From a virus: a stretch of 30,359 nt of DNA. Under the pieces are notes generated by a model. That model saw only the letters and a program-made list of their open reading frames with translations, was not told where the DNA came from and searched no databases. Each line of letters opens with the position of its first letter. The stretch's first letter is position 1. The stretch lies in the IMG/VR virus record IMGVR_UViG_3300035660_001487, positions 1 through 30,359 of that record, one strand, 5' to 3'. Below, piece by piece: positions 13,033 through 21,339 of this stretch. Both the position numbers and the translations under genes were made by a program.

Positions 13033-13425
13033 ATGGCCGTAAAGACCAAGTCCCGCACCGAAACCAGCGCCCGCAAGGTCGTGGTGGCCCAGTCCTTCAA
13101 GGCCGAGGGATTGATCCTGCGCACCGGGGAGATCATCCCCCGCCGCGGCCCCAACATGCGGTATCTCCTCGATGCCGGGTATGTCACCGCGCTCGAGTCG
13201 GAGGATGCCGAGTTCATCGCCATCTGCCACTGTGGGCGCGAATTCGCCGACGAGAGCGCCATGGAGTGCCACGAGAAGTGGGACCACGAGGGGCAACCCG
13301 CGCCAGCGGCGGCCGAACCCACGGGCGAGCCTGAGGAGAAGACCATGCCCGGCCTCGAACCTGGCGAAGGACCCGGGGATCGCGACAAGGTGGGCTTGCA
13401 CCGCCGAGGCAAGCGCCTGGCCTAA
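13033..13425 (+). CDS. Small head-region protein with C2H2-like zinc finger
   Basis: A 130-residue protein starting after GGGAGGATTCCA. The N-terminal half is basic, then beta-like (FKAEGLILRTGEIIPRRGPNMRYLLDAGYVTAL). Residues 65-85 carry C65-x-C67-x12-H80-x4-H85 (CHCGREFADESAMECHEKWDH), close to a C2H2 zinc finger although the first pair is CxC rather than CxxC. The C-terminal 40 residues are Pro/Glu-rich and basic at the end. Such small proteins between capsid and connector genes are often assigned to head-tail joining by position, but there is no direct evidence. A DNA-end or capsid-interacting role is speculation. Confidence 0.55.
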   Translation: MAVKTKSRTETSARKVVVAQSFKAEGLILRTGEIIPRRGPNMRYLLDAGYVTALESEDAEFIAICHCGREFADESAMECHEKWDHEGQPAPAAAEPTGEPEEKTMPGLEPGEGPGDRDKVGLHRRGKRLA

Positions 13426-13427
13426 CG

Positions 13428-13853
13428 ATGCCAACCTACTCCTACAGCGGCGATCCCAGCGCTTCGGATCTCGACTGGGTGCGGTTCACCATCGGGGACG
13501 ACAGCGGGCCGCCCTGGATGTTCAGTGACGAGGCGATCCTGGCTACCATCGCGGCCCAAGGCACCAAGGAGGCGGCCGCGGTGGACCTCCTGCGCAACCA
13601 GGCCCGGCGGTTGGCCCAACGGGCGAGTTTCACCATCGGGCGATTCTCCGAGCGGTATGCGGAGTCGGCGCGCCTACTCAACGAAAAAGCCAACGAACTG
13701 GCGGCGACTACCCAGGTATTGGGCCTGTTCACGGGCGGCATCTCGAAGGCCGATCGGGCGGCGCGCGAAGCCGACACCGATCGGGTCAAGCCAGCGTTCC
13801 AGAAAGGGATGCACGACATCACCGGCACCGGCGGCTTCCGGGAGGGGTCATAG
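13428..13853 (+). CDS. Head-tail connector/adaptor-like protein
   Basis: A 141-residue protein. The start MPTYSYSGDPSASDLDWVRFTIGDDSG and the helical body (SDEAILATIAAQGTKEAAAVDLLRNQARRLAQRA) resemble head-tail adaptors of the HK97 gp6 / SPP1 gp15 kind that bind beneath the portal. The C-terminal 40 residues are charged. The order capsid, small protein, connector, stopper, gp10-like, tail terminator supports it. The gene begins two bases after the preceding stop and has only a weak SD, so translation may be coupled. The family assignment is from pattern memory, not a computed match. Confidence 0.6.
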   Translation: MPTYSYSGDPSASDLDWVRFTIGDDSGPPWMFSDEAILATIAAQGTKEAAAVDLLRNQARRLAQRASFTIGRFSERYAESARLLNEKANELAATTQVLGLFTGGISKADRAAREADTDRVKPAFQKGMHDITGTGGFREGS

Positions 13854-13854
13854 G

Positions 13855-14874
13855 ATGGCGGGTCCTATCCCTGAACTCACCGACCGCCAGGTGGCGAGCC
13901 TCGTGGCGATCTACGAGCGCGCCGAACGGCGCCTGAAACGCATCCTCAGCGGCTCCGGCGCCACCGCCTTCAAACGCGCACGATCGCGTCTCATTCTCGA
14001 CCAGGTGGAAGTGATCATTGCGGACCTCAAGGCGGGCAATGCACGCTGGATGGACCAGTACCTGCCGCGGTTCTACCAACAGGGCGCCGGGGAGGCCGCG
14101 ATCTCGATAGGCGAGGCCCTGCCGGAGACGAGTGTCGTGAACCGCCTAGCCGTGGAGGCGCTCGCCATGCGGGCGGCCCACGATGTGGACGAGGCGCTCA
14201 ATAGTATCGTCCCGACTCTCGGCCGGATGTTCATTGACACGCAGCAGAGGTTGGTCCGGGAGGAGGAGATCGCGGCCCAGATCGCAGAGGGCATAGTCCG
14301 CGGGGTGGGGGCCCGGGAACTGGGTCGTCGCATCTCGCAGACTCTCAGGGACGGCGCCACGCAGCGCCTGCGGGGATTGCTGAGTCCCGAGTTGGCGCAG
14401 CAGTTGAAGGACACCGCAGAGGGGCGCTTCATCACCATCACCTGTCGAGATGGCAAGGACCGCCGGTATAACCTGAAATGGTACGGCGAAACCGTCGCCC
14501 ACACGCACGCCGCGCAGGCCGCCACAGAGGGAGGGTTGCGCACGGCGGCGACCTTCGCAGCAGACCTGGTACGGATCACATTCCATGAGGGCGCCTGCCC
14601 GATGTGCATTCCGATCCAGGGGAAGATCTACTCGCTCAGTGGCAGGAACACGCACTTCCCGCTCTATACAGAAGACGTGCGGACGCCAATTCATCCGCGC
14701 TGCCGTCACTACACGATTCCTGTCAGCGAGTTGGCGTTGCGGATGACCGGTGAGTATGAGGAGATGATGGCGTACTCGCGGGGCGACCAACCTGCGGTGA
14801 CGACCTGGGAGGAGTATCAGCGGGCCGCACCGCTCACCACGGGTGCCAAGGTCCCGGAAAGGTTGGCCGCATGA
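13855..14874 (+). CDS. Phage minor head protein (minor capsid / Mu F-like)
   Basis: A 339-residue protein starting at ATG 13855 after GGAGGGG. It is mostly helical over residues 1-200, then has a segment (about 240-290) with C248-P-M-C251, a GKIYSLSG turn and H280-PRC283RHY, the pattern of the phage minor-capsid group that includes SPP1 gp7 and Mu F-like proteins. The Cys and His in CPMC/HPRCRH look like a metal-binding or structural cluster. In other phages it sits near the portal and takes part in head assembly and DNA ejection. Here it lies between connector and stopper rather than beside the portal, a less common order. It overlaps the next gene by four bases (ATGA). Confidence 0.72.
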   Translation: MAGPIPELTDRQVASLVAIYERAERRLKRILSGSGATAFKRARSRLILDQVEVIIADLKAGNARWMDQYLPRFYQQGAGEAAISIGEALPETSVVNRLAVEALAMRAAHDVDEALNSIVPTLGRMFIDTQQRLVREEEIAAQIAEGIVRGVGARELGRRISQTLRDGATQRLRGLLSPELAQQLKDTAEGRFITITCRDGKDRRYNLKWYGETVAHTHAAQAATEGGLRTAATFAADLVRITFHEGACPMCIPIQGKIYSLSGRNTHFPLYTEDVRTPIHPRCRHYTIPVSELALRMTGEYEEMMAYSRGDQPAVTTWEEYQRAAPLTTGAKVPERLAA

Positions 14875-15236
14875 GCGTGGGCGCGGGCATCCTGCCCTAC
14901 CTGATCCACACGGTGCAGATCATCCGGGGCCCCACCGGCGAGGCCGGCACGGGAACCGGGACGGACCAGTGGGGCACGCCGCTCAGTCCGGGCGCGACGC
15001 CAGGGACGATTCAGAGTCCAGCCCGATTCGAGTGGGACACGAGGCGGATGTTCGATACGAGCGGCCAGGAAGTGGTCGCCGCCGGCATGGTGTTCCTGCC
15101 CAACACGGTGGAGATCGGGCCAGAGGACCAGATCGTCTTCGAGGGCCGGGCTTACAAGGTGATCAAGCGGGAGCGGTGCGAGGGTTGGGGATGGACCACC
15201 GATCCGAGGGCGCACTGGGAGATTTGGGTGGCGTGA
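14871..15236 (+). CDS. Head-closure/stopper-like protein
   Basis: A 121-residue protein starting in an ATGA overlap. It is a small beta-barrel-like sequence: IHTVQIIRG, ARFEWDTRRMFDTSGQEVVAAGMVFLP, EIGPEDQIVFEGRAYKVIKRE and a C-terminal HWEIWVA strand. The order V-x-I, G-x-E-V-x-x-x-G-x-V, G-D/E-x-I-x-F-x-G-x-x-Y-x-V is common to small head-closure proteins of the SPP1 gp16 kind. These close the portal channel after DNA packaging and bind the tail. Position between the minor head protein and the gp10-like protein is as expected. It overlaps the next gene by one base (TGATG). Confidence 0.62.
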   Translation: MSVGAGILPYLIHTVQIIRGPTGEAGTGTGTDQWGTPLSPGATPGTIQSPARFEWDTRRMFDTSGQEVVAAGMVFLPNTVEIGPEDQIVFEGRAYKVIKRERCEGWGWTTDPRAHWEIWVA

Positions 15237-15658
15237 TGGCGCAGATCATTTGGAGCATGGCCGAGACCCAGCAACGACTCGAGGCCCTGCGCAAGGCGTA
15301 TCCGAAGGGCGCGAAGGCCGCCGCAGTCGAGGTGGGCGCGCGGCTCCTCGACGATTGTCTCACGAAATCGCCCACCGTCCCAATGGCCGCGCACCTGGGT
15401 GGGACCTTGCGGAGCCGGTGGGATGTCAGTGCCATCGCGGACGAAAAGCACGCCGAGGTCCAGGTGACCTTCAACACCGCCTACGCGGCGGTCATGCACG
15501 AGGGCGGGTGGCTCACGGGACGTTTGGCTGGGGTGCGCATCAAGAACTGGAGCACGCCGGGCAGCGGCCCCAAGTTCATCGAGGGCAAACTGCGGGCCTA
15601 CAAGGCCGTCTACCAGGAACTGTTCGCGCAGTTGCTGCGGCGCAACACGGGAACCTAA
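15236..15658 (+). CDS. HK97 gp10-like neck/tail-completion protein
   Basis: A 140-residue protein starting at the ATG in TGATG. The N-terminal helix (QQRLEALRKAYPKGAKAAAVEVGARLL) and the C-terminal part (YAAVMHEGGWLTG, GSGPKFIEGKL) are typical of HK97 gp10-like proteins, where the Y-A-x-x-x-H-E-G and G-x-x-F-x-x-x-A/K-L elements recur. Such proteins lie between head and tail genes and take part in head-tail joining or tail completion. The frame is open upstream to 14843, but those codons overlap the stopper gene. The next gene starts one base after the stop. Confidence 0.68.
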   Translation: MAQIIWSMAETQQRLEALRKAYPKGAKAAAVEVGARLLDDCLTKSPTVPMAAHLGGTLRSRWDVSAIADEKHAEVQVTFNTAYAAVMHEGGWLTGRLAGVRIKNWSTPGSGPKFIEGKLRAYKAVYQELFAQLLRRNTGT

Positions 15659-15659
15659 G

Positions 15660-16070
15660 ATGGACCTGCTCAGGGAGTTGACGACCCACATCGCGGCGGT
15701 GACGGGCCTGAATATCGGCACGGAACTGCACGCCGGCAATTTCCCGGCGCTCGAGCAGGAGCGGTGCGCGGTCGTGCTGGCGGGCCCGGGCGAACCGAGT
15801 AAGCCGGTACTTTGCGGCAATGTCGGCGACTACGCGATCCAGGTTCTGTGCCGGAGCGGAACCGATTACTTCGACTGCCTTGCCTTGGCCGAGCAGATAG
15901 ACGCGGTGCTGGCGGATTGCGCTGGGGCCGACTTGGGCGAGTGGCAGTTGCACGTGTGCGAAGGCGTAACGGCGCCCCAATTCCGGGGATTCGACGACCG
16001 GGCGCGCTGGACGATTTCCACCAACTACACGGCGCGGGCCACGAATAAGGCGGCATGGGCGGCGGTATGA
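15660..16070 (+). CDS. Tail terminator-like (minor capsid PF12691-type) protein
   Basis: A 136-residue protein. It starts MDLLRELTTHIAAVTGL and continues with GTELHAGNFPALEQERCAVVLAGPG, a YAIQVLCRSGTDYFDCLALAEQI segment and a C-terminal RWTISTNYTA strand. A helix, then a beta-strand, then the I-Q-V-x-x-R-x-x-x-x-x-x-A helix is the arrangement of tail-terminator proteins and of small 'minor capsid' proteins in the same locus. It would cap the tail tube and join it to the neck. Position just before the tail-tube region fits. It overlaps the next frame by four bases (ATGA). Confidence 0.6.
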   Translation: MDLLRELTTHIAAVTGLNIGTELHAGNFPALEQERCAVVLAGPGEPSKPVLCGNVGDYAIQVLCRSGTDYFDCLALAEQIDAVLADCAGADLGEWQLHVCEGVTAPQFRGFDDRARWTISTNYTARATNKAAWAAV

Positions 16071-16366
16071 GCATTCCAGCCAGCGATCAGGATGAATATC
16101 GAGTCGCCCTCGAGGCGTCGCGGCCAGCCAGTGAACCCGTCATGGTGGAGACCGCCGCGGCGCGCATCGCATGGGGTGGGGAGACGATCACCCTGCGAAG
16201 GATCGCTCCCGCAGGAACCGTAGCAACCTACTACGGGCCGCGCTACCAGTTGCTCGTCGGCGAGCAACCCATCGGCGCACCCATCGTGGAAGGCCAGGCA
16301 CGCGAGGCGATCCGGATCCTGGCGAACCTCGTGGGCCTGAAGATCACGAACCAAGGAGGCGAGTAA
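16067..16366 (+). CDS. Hypothetical protein before the tail-tube gene
   Basis: An unrecognised 99-residue protein. The ATG at 16067, overlapping the previous stop (ATGA), is preferred; an ATG at 16055 would add four residues. It shows beta-strands ARIAWGGETITLRRI and TVATYYGPRYQLLVGE, then a C-terminal helix (EGQAREAIRILANLVGL). No motif identifies a function. It sits between tail terminator and tail tube with no gap, so a small tail or neck role is likely from context. It ends two bases before the next ATG. Confidence 0.55.
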   Translation: MSIPASDQDEYRVALEASRPASEPVMVETAAARIAWGGETITLRRIAPAGTVATYYGPRYQLLVGEQPIGAPIVEGQAREAIRILANLVGLKITNQGGE

Positions 16367-16367
16367 C

Positions 16368-16919
16368 ATGTCAGCAGCCGCATGGCCAGTCCTCGGCCCG
16401 GCCCAGATCCTGTATGGGCCGGCCGGGCTCGAGGTGGAACTCGGCAAGACTCACGGCGGCGCTCACTTCTTCTGTGAGGAAGTGATCGCCGAGATCTTCT
16501 ACGACCAGACGGGCACCGGCCCGTGGGATGGGGTGATTACCGGCAAGCCTACCCGGTTCGAGGCCCCATTCGCGAACATCTCCCACGCGCTCCTGGCGAG
16601 CATCATCAACGGCGCCGACATCTACACCGATGGCGCCACGCCGGGCGTGTGCGACCAGGTGCTGGATGTGCAATTGGGCCTGGGCACCACGATGCGGGCC
16701 AACGCCAAGAAACTGATCATCGTCCCGTATTGGAACGGCGTACCCAGCGCGGATCCCTGCGACTGGATCGTGTGCCCGTTGGCGTACCCACACGTCAACA
16801 TCGACTGGGCATTCGATGCCACCACCCAGCGGGTGGTCCCGACCATCTTCACGGTGTTGCCGGTCAGCCAGAGCAACCCGCGGATGTGGTTCATGGGCGA
16901 CGAACTCGCCCTGCCGTAA
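16368..16919 (+). CDS. Tail tube protein (probable major tail protein)
   Basis: A 183-residue protein after AGGAGGCGAG. It starts with PVLGPAQILYG and continues in beta-strands (GLEVELGK, GVITGKPTRFEAPFANIS, an LGLGTTMRANAKKLIIVPYWNG segment and IDWAFDATTQRVVPTIFTVLP) as in tube proteins that form hexameric rings. The region 'EDW/DG-x-x-T-G-x-P' and 'RVVPxIFxxLPV' resembles major tail proteins of siphoviruses. The gene is directly upstream of the tail chaperone pair and tape measure, the defining position of the tube gene. Length is within the usual range. Confidence 0.75.
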   Translation: MSAAAWPVLGPAQILYGPAGLEVELGKTHGGAHFFCEEVIAEIFYDQTGTGPWDGVITGKPTRFEAPFANISHALLASIINGADIYTDGATPGVCDQVLDVQLGLGTTMRANAKKLIIVPYWNGVPSADPCDWIVCPLAYPHVNIDWAFDATTQRVVPTIFTVLPVSQSNPRMWFMGDELALP

Positions 16920-16932
16920 CGAAGGAGATGAG

Positions 16933-17301
16933 ATGAGCAAGGCGGTTGACCTCGACGCGATGCTCGGCGCGGACGCGCTGGAACTGACCGTGGGCGGCAA
17001 GACCTACATAGTCAAGGACGCCCCGGTCCAGTTCCTGATGATGATCGAGCAGAAGCAGGAAACGAAGGAGCCTCTGGTGCTTCTGGAGTTCCTGCGGGCC
17101 GTACTAGGTCCGCTCGGTTTCGACACGGAGGCCGAGAAGCAGATCGGGACACGGGGCGTCATCCTGGCGGTGGCGGTGATCACGGACCATTTTATCAGCA
17201 CCCCCGAGGCGTTGAAGAATATGGCTCCGGGGGTGGGACGGGCGCTCGCGAAGGCGCGCGCGGACCTTGCGACTGGGCCAGAGTCTTCGCCGATTTCCTG
17301 A
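16933..17301 (+). CDS. Tail assembly chaperone, G-type
   Basis: A 122-residue protein with ATG at 16933 preceded by AAGGAGATGAG. It has a short beta-rich N-terminus (ALELTVGGKTYIVKDAPVQFLMMIEQK) and a helical C-terminal half (LLEFLRAVLGPL, VILAVAVITDHFISTPEALKNM). Size, position between tail tube and tape measure, and the following overlapping frame identify the G-type chaperone, which binds the tape measure during tail assembly. The second frame (-1) is open from 16932 to 17624 with no usual start before 17337, so a G-T fusion by -1 frameshift is expected. Confidence 0.75.
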   Translation: MSKAVDLDAMLGADALELTVGGKTYIVKDAPVQFLMMIEQKQETKEPLVLLEFLRAVLGPLGFDTEAEKQIGTRGVILAVAVITDHFISTPEALKNMAPGVGRALAKARADLATGPESSPIS

Positions 17302-17336
17302 GCGTTTATCCCGGTTACACCGCAGAGGCGCTCCTG

Positions 17337-17624
17337 GTGATGCCCGGAGGGCGCTTCTTCACGCTGTTGCGCGAGGGCCACCGCCTGCGCAACGAGGAGG
17401 CGCGCGTGGCCATCATGGCGTCGGCCTATCCGCACCTCAAGGCCTCCGCACAGCAGCGCATCCAGGCGTCGCTGAGTGGCGAGCCGGCCGACGAGGAACC
17501 CGAGATGAGCGAGGAGGAGCAGCGGGCCGCGATCGCGCGGTTCCGCGAGATCGCCAAGCAGCACGCCGCGCAGGTAGCGCAGCGAGACAAACAACGACAG
17601 AAGGAAACCCCTGATGCCGTTTGA
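17337..17624 (+). CDS. Tail assembly chaperone, T-type part (expressed by likely -1 frameshift)
   Basis: This frame encodes FFTLLREGHRLRNEEARVAIMASAY and a charged Glu/Gln/Arg-rich C-terminus. Sequence that looks protein-like continues upstream of the first start codon (GTG 17337) with DWARVFADFLSVYPGYTAEA at 17271-17330, so the protein probably begins in the G frame and reaches this frame by slipping back one base. The fused product would run from 16933 to 17624. No textbook slippery heptamer is visible in the right register; a G run at 17229-17233 is the best candidate. The end overlaps the tape-measure start by 11 bases. Independent initiation at 17337 or 17340 cannot be excluded. Confidence 0.7.
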   Translation: MMPGGRFFTLLREGHRLRNEEARVAIMASAYPHLKASAQQRIQASLSGEPADEEPEMSEEEQRAAIARFREIAKQHAAQVAQRDKQRQKETPDAV

Positions 17625-20600
17625 CGCGGGTGCCGTATTCGGCCGCGTGGTGATGGACTTCAGTCCCGCCACCAAGTCGCTCGGCCAGTTCACGGGAAAG
17701 TTGGGGGCGCTTCCTGCCACATCGCAGATCGCCCAGGGCGCTCTCACGCAACTCGAGCGGGTCGCCGCCGGCATGGGGGGAACCCTGGGGCGGGTCGTCT
17801 CGGGCGGCCTGGGGATCCTGACCGGGCAGCTGGGCGGCACCGCCAAAGCGGCGACCGGGCAGGCCGCCGCATTCGCGCAAGCCGACGCCGAGTTGGCTGC
17901 AATGGCGGCGTCCGGCGGGGCTGTTGCGACCCAGATGGGCCAATGGACCAGTAAACTCACGGGGACGGCCGTCGCGGCCGAGGCGGTGGCAGGGGAAGCG
18001 GCGGCGGCGGGCGGTGCTCTGGCGGGACTGGCGGGGGGGCCACTCGCGGCCCTCATCGTAGCGATCGCCACAGCAGTCCTTACTCTCTGGACGCTCCACA
18101 AGGCATTCCAGGCCATCCAGGAGATCGCACCGAAAGTCTTCGGATTCCTGGTGCAAATGATCGACCGCGGCATCGGTTCCCTTGATCGGTTACAGATGGG
18201 GGCGGTGGAAATGGCCGCGGCGATGCGGATCTCATTTCCTGCCGCGACCTTCGAGGCGGCCTATGGGGCCGCCACGCAGTTGCTCAAGGTGGTCGAGACG
18301 TTGGGCGCGAGATTTTCGGGCACCGGCGAGGACCTCCAGCAGATGGCGAAGGCGATGGTCAACTTAGGCGCTGGCGTATTCGTGATGAAATTGATCGGGG
18401 CCAATGCGGAGGGGACGCGCAAGCAGTTCGTGGCACTCGCTGAGGCGATCAAGGCCCAGAATAGTGAACTAGCCTTCCAATCCACAATGACGGCCACGAT
18501 CCGATCGATTATGACCGGCACCGTGCGCCAGGGTGCCCTCCTGGTAGTGGCCATGCGGAACGCGGGCCTGGATCTCAAGAAGGTTCGCCAGGAATTCCTG
18601 GCGGGCGAGTTGTCCGCGAAGACCCTCGAGTTCTTGCAAGGGTATGTGGAGGCATCGGGCAAGCTATCGGGCTTGCTATCTTCCATGCGGAAAGAATGGG
18701 ACAATATCGTCAACCGCCTGCTACGCGATGCCGTGCAGCAGATCTATCCCGACCTGGTGGGTTGGCAGAAGAAACTGAATGGGCTCATCTATGACCAGCA
18801 CGGCAACCTCACCAAGATCGGTCGGTTGCTGAGTGGGGTCATCCAGTACGCCTGGTGGGGAATCCGCACCACGGCCAACATGGTCCTCGAATTCATCAAG
18901 GACATGTACCCGGACACGAAGACCTGGGGCGATGCGTTGGGCAGGGTGGCTGATCACGCTGCGGGCCTGATGTGGTGGTTGGGCATGGCTGGCATCACGG
19001 TGGTGCAGATCATCGGCAACGTGGGCCGTTTAGGCAAGGCGATCTATGAGGCCGGGATGGTCGCCTTCTCTCTGGTCAAGCGACAACCTGCCGAAATGAT
19101 GAAGCACAAGCTTGCGGCTCAGCAGGCCATTCGCGACATGTGGGACACGACGGCGATGCAGAAGGGGATAGTCGGGCTGGATAGGTGGATCTCCAGAATC
19201 TGGCAGGGCGTGAAGGGCATCGGGACGATGGCCGTGCCCCATCTAGGGCCACCGGCCAAACCGCCCGTGGATCCGGAGAAGACGGCCAAGGCCACGGACG
19301 CCGCAAAAAAAGCCCACGAGGCGCTGGTCAAAGCCTTCCACGAAAGCATGGCGGCCTACGAGCAGTGGGCGAAGACAGTAGCCCCGGAAAAGTGGCTTGA
19401 ACGGCTCGAGCAGGTATTCCAGCACCACAAGCAATTGCTGCGGAGCGACAAGGAGGAAATGCGCAAATGGGTTGACGCGGAGATGGAGGCGCGCAAGGCG
19501 AGCCTCGATGATTCGCTGGAATTCATTGACCGCATGGCCCACCAGGAGAAGTTCGGCGCCGACTGGGCCTTGCAACAGATCGCGCGGGTGAAGGAGGGCC
19601 GGCAGAAGGACGCCGAGGAGGTCAAGCGACTCACAGGACGCGAGCAGAAAGACGCATACGAGGACCTCAAACGGCTGGCAGAGGTCGAGCAGAAATACAC
19701 GCATGAGCGTTACCAGGAGGCTCTCCAGGACCTGGAGGATCGCAAGCGCCTCTTTGGGATGGAGACCTGGGCGCACCTCCAGCAGTTGGAGATGATCAAG
19801 CGCCAGTACGCCAAGTCGGGCGAGGACCGCGCGGACATCGACAAGAAGATCGCCGAGGACGAGATGGCCTGGAGCAAGGAGTTCCGGGAGCGCGAACTCG
19901 CCGACATGAAACTGCGCGTCTCCATCAACCAGGCGAGCAAACGCGACCTGCTCGACCTGATGGCAGCGGAACTCAACGCCCTGGAGTCTCAGGGGTTGAA
20001 GGCGAGCGATGAGTACCGCGCATTGGCGGCGGAACGGAAGCAACTCGCCTACGAGGTGGCGGAGACGGAGAAACGGTTCGCCCAGGAATCGGCCGACTAC
20101 CAGATGCGCTTCGGCGACGCCGCGCTCTACAACGAGATCGCCCGCGTGCAGGCCCTCGTCACTGCACTCCGGGCCCAAGAGAGTGCGTTGCGCAGCGACG
20201 GGAAGAGATTGACCGAAAAGGACCAGCAGGACCTGCTTGACAACGAGCAGCGGCTGGCCACACTCTACGAGGAGGATGATCGTCGGCAACTGGTGCGGCT
20301 GGACACCTTGATCGCGACGACCAAGACGGGGTACGGGCTCAAGATCGCGCTGCTAGATCAGATCATTGGTCGCCTCGCTCGCCAAGGTGCCTGGGAGGAA
20401 TTGCTCGCTCGGCAGGAGGAGCGCCGCCGCACCCTCAACGAGATGCTCACGGTCGACCTGGAGAACCTGGACCGCTTCAAGGAGCGCCTGGGCCGGGCGT
20501 TCTACTCGCCGGAGCAGGCGATGAAGCAGACCCGCGACGCCCTGCAGGGCCTGCTCGCCCAATACGAGCGGCTGGGCGCCGGCGCCGAGGTCCTCAAGCC

Positions 20601-21339
20601 CCTGCGGGACCAACTCCGGGAGATAGATCAGGTGATCGCCCAGCAAGCCTGGACCCTGCAAAACGTGCTGCTGCGCGCATGGGGCGACATGCAGAGTAGC
20701 CTGTCGGACTTCTTCTACAACGCCTTCGAGCAGGCGAAGAGTTGGGGCGATCTCTGGAAGGACCTCTGGTATGGGATCGCCCGGTCCTTCCAGCGGATCT
20801 TCGCGGACATGATCGCCAACTTCCTGATGGAGCAGTTGGGGGGCGCGCTGCGAAGCATCCTGGGCATGACCACCCCGCAGTTCGTCGCATTGGGCGCGGG
20901 CGCGGCTACGGCGGGCGTTGCGGTTCTCGCCGCGAATACCGCCATGGCGGCGGGGATCCCGATCGCGGCTGCCCTCGCCGGCACACTGACGACGCTCGCT
21001 GCTGCCTATGCGGCCGTGTCTGCGGCCGCAGGCGGGGTTGGAGCCGGGGTGCCGGCTGGAGACTTGTCTGGCCTCCTGGCGATCCCCGGGTTCGCGCAGA
21101 TGCAGCATGGCGGGGTCGTGACTGAACCCACATTGGCGCTACTGGGAGAGACGGGCCCCGAGGCGGTGGTGCCGCTCGGCGCGGTGGGCGCCGGTGGGGG
21201 CGACGTGCACTTCCACATCAACGCCCTCGACACCCAGACCGGCGTCGAGTTCCTGATGAGGAATCGCAAGGAGGTCGCCAAGGCCATCTTCGGGGCGCAA
21301 CGCGACATGCACAGGGCGCGAGGAGGACCGAAGGGATGA
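17614..21339 (+). CDS. Tail tape measure protein
   Basis: A 1241-residue protein, the longest in the window. An N-terminal segment is followed by an Ala/Gly-rich part with a hydrophobic helix at about 143-160 (PLAALIVAIATAVLTLW) that may cross a membrane at ejection. Residues about 556-945 are very rich in Lys/Glu/Gln/Arg and helical, the coiled-coil ruler. Residues about 1090-1155 are another hydrophobic stretch. The C-terminus carries QHGGVVTEPTLALLGETGPE, the standard tape-measure ending. It sets tail length: with about 0.15 nm per residue the tail would be near 185 nm (rule of thumb, not measured). It overlaps the next gene by four bases (ATGA). No peptidase or lysozyme domain is evident in it. 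Confidence 0.9.
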   Translation: MPFDAGAVFGRVVMDFSPATKSLGQFTGKLGALPATSQIAQGALTQLERVAAGMGGTLGRVVSGGLGILTGQLGGTAKAATGQAAAFAQADAELAAMAASGGAVATQMGQWTSKLTGTAVAAEAVAGEAAAAGGALAGLAGGPLAALIVAIATAVLTLWTLHKAFQAIQEIAPKVFGFLVQMIDRGIGSLDRLQMGAVEMAAAMRISFPAATFEAAYGAATQLLKVVETLGARFSGTGEDLQQMAKAMVNLGAGVFVMKLIGANAEGTRKQFVALAEAIKAQNSELAFQSTMTATIRSIMTGTVRQGALLVVAMRNAGLDLKKVRQEFLAGELSAKTLEFLQGYVEASGKLSGLLSSMRKEWDNIVNRLLRDAVQQIYPDLVGWQKKLNGLIYDQHGNLTKIGRLLSGVIQYAWWGIRTTANMVLEFIKDMYPDTKTWGDALGRVADHAAGLMWWLGMAGITVVQIIGNVGRLGKAIYEAGMVAFSLVKRQPAEMMKHKLAAQQAIRDMWDTTAMQKGIVGLDRWISRIWQGVKGIGTMAVPHLGPPAKPPVDPEKTAKATDAAKKAHEALVKAFHESMAAYEQWAKTVAPEKWLERLEQVFQHHKQLLRSDKEEMRKWVDAEMEARKASLDDSLEFIDRMAHQEKFGADWALQQIARVKEGRQKDAEEVKRLTGREQKDAYEDLKRLAEVEQKYTHERYQEALQDLEDRKRLFGMETWAHLQQLEMIKRQYAKSGEDRADIDKKIAEDEMAWSKEFRERELADMKLRVSINQASKRDLLDLMAAELNALESQGLKASDEYRALAAERKQLAYEVAETEKRFAQESADYQMRFGDAALYNEIARVQALVTALRAQESALRSDGKRLTEKDQQDLLDNEQRLATLYEEDDRRQLVRLDTLIATTKTGYGLKIALLDQIIGRLARQGAWEELLARQEERRRTLNEMLTVDLENLDRFKERLGRAFYSPEQAMKQTRDALQGLLAQYERLGAGAEVLKPLRDQLREIDQVIAQQAWTLQNVLLRAWGDMQSSLSDFFYNAFEQAKSWGDLWKDLWYGIARSFQRIFADMIANFLMEQLGGALRSILGMTTPQFVALGAGAATAGVAVLAANTAMAAGIPIAAALAGTLTTLAAAYAAVSAAAGGVGAGVPAGDLSGLLAIPGFAQMQHGGVVTEPTLALLGETGPEAVVPLGAVGAGGGDVHFHINALDTQTGVEFLMRNRKEVAKAIFGAQRDMHRARGGPKG

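Noticed and set aside
11898-13412. A 504-codon open frame on the minus strand opposite the major capsid gene
   Set aside because: It mirrors the capsid gene and its neighbours; its sequence is Arg/His/Pro/Leu-rich without motifs, and the plus-strand frames are clearly the genes. GC-rich third positions create long antisense frames.
18030-18036. Poly-G tract in the tape-measure gene as a phase-variation site
   Set aside because: Seven G residues in a GC-rich gene with an intact frame; no sign of alternative frames or regulatory use.
17004-18173. Long minus-strand frame opposite the chaperone and tape-measure start
   Set aside because: Low-complexity Ala/Arg/Pro composition with no recognisable domain, antisense to certain tail genes.
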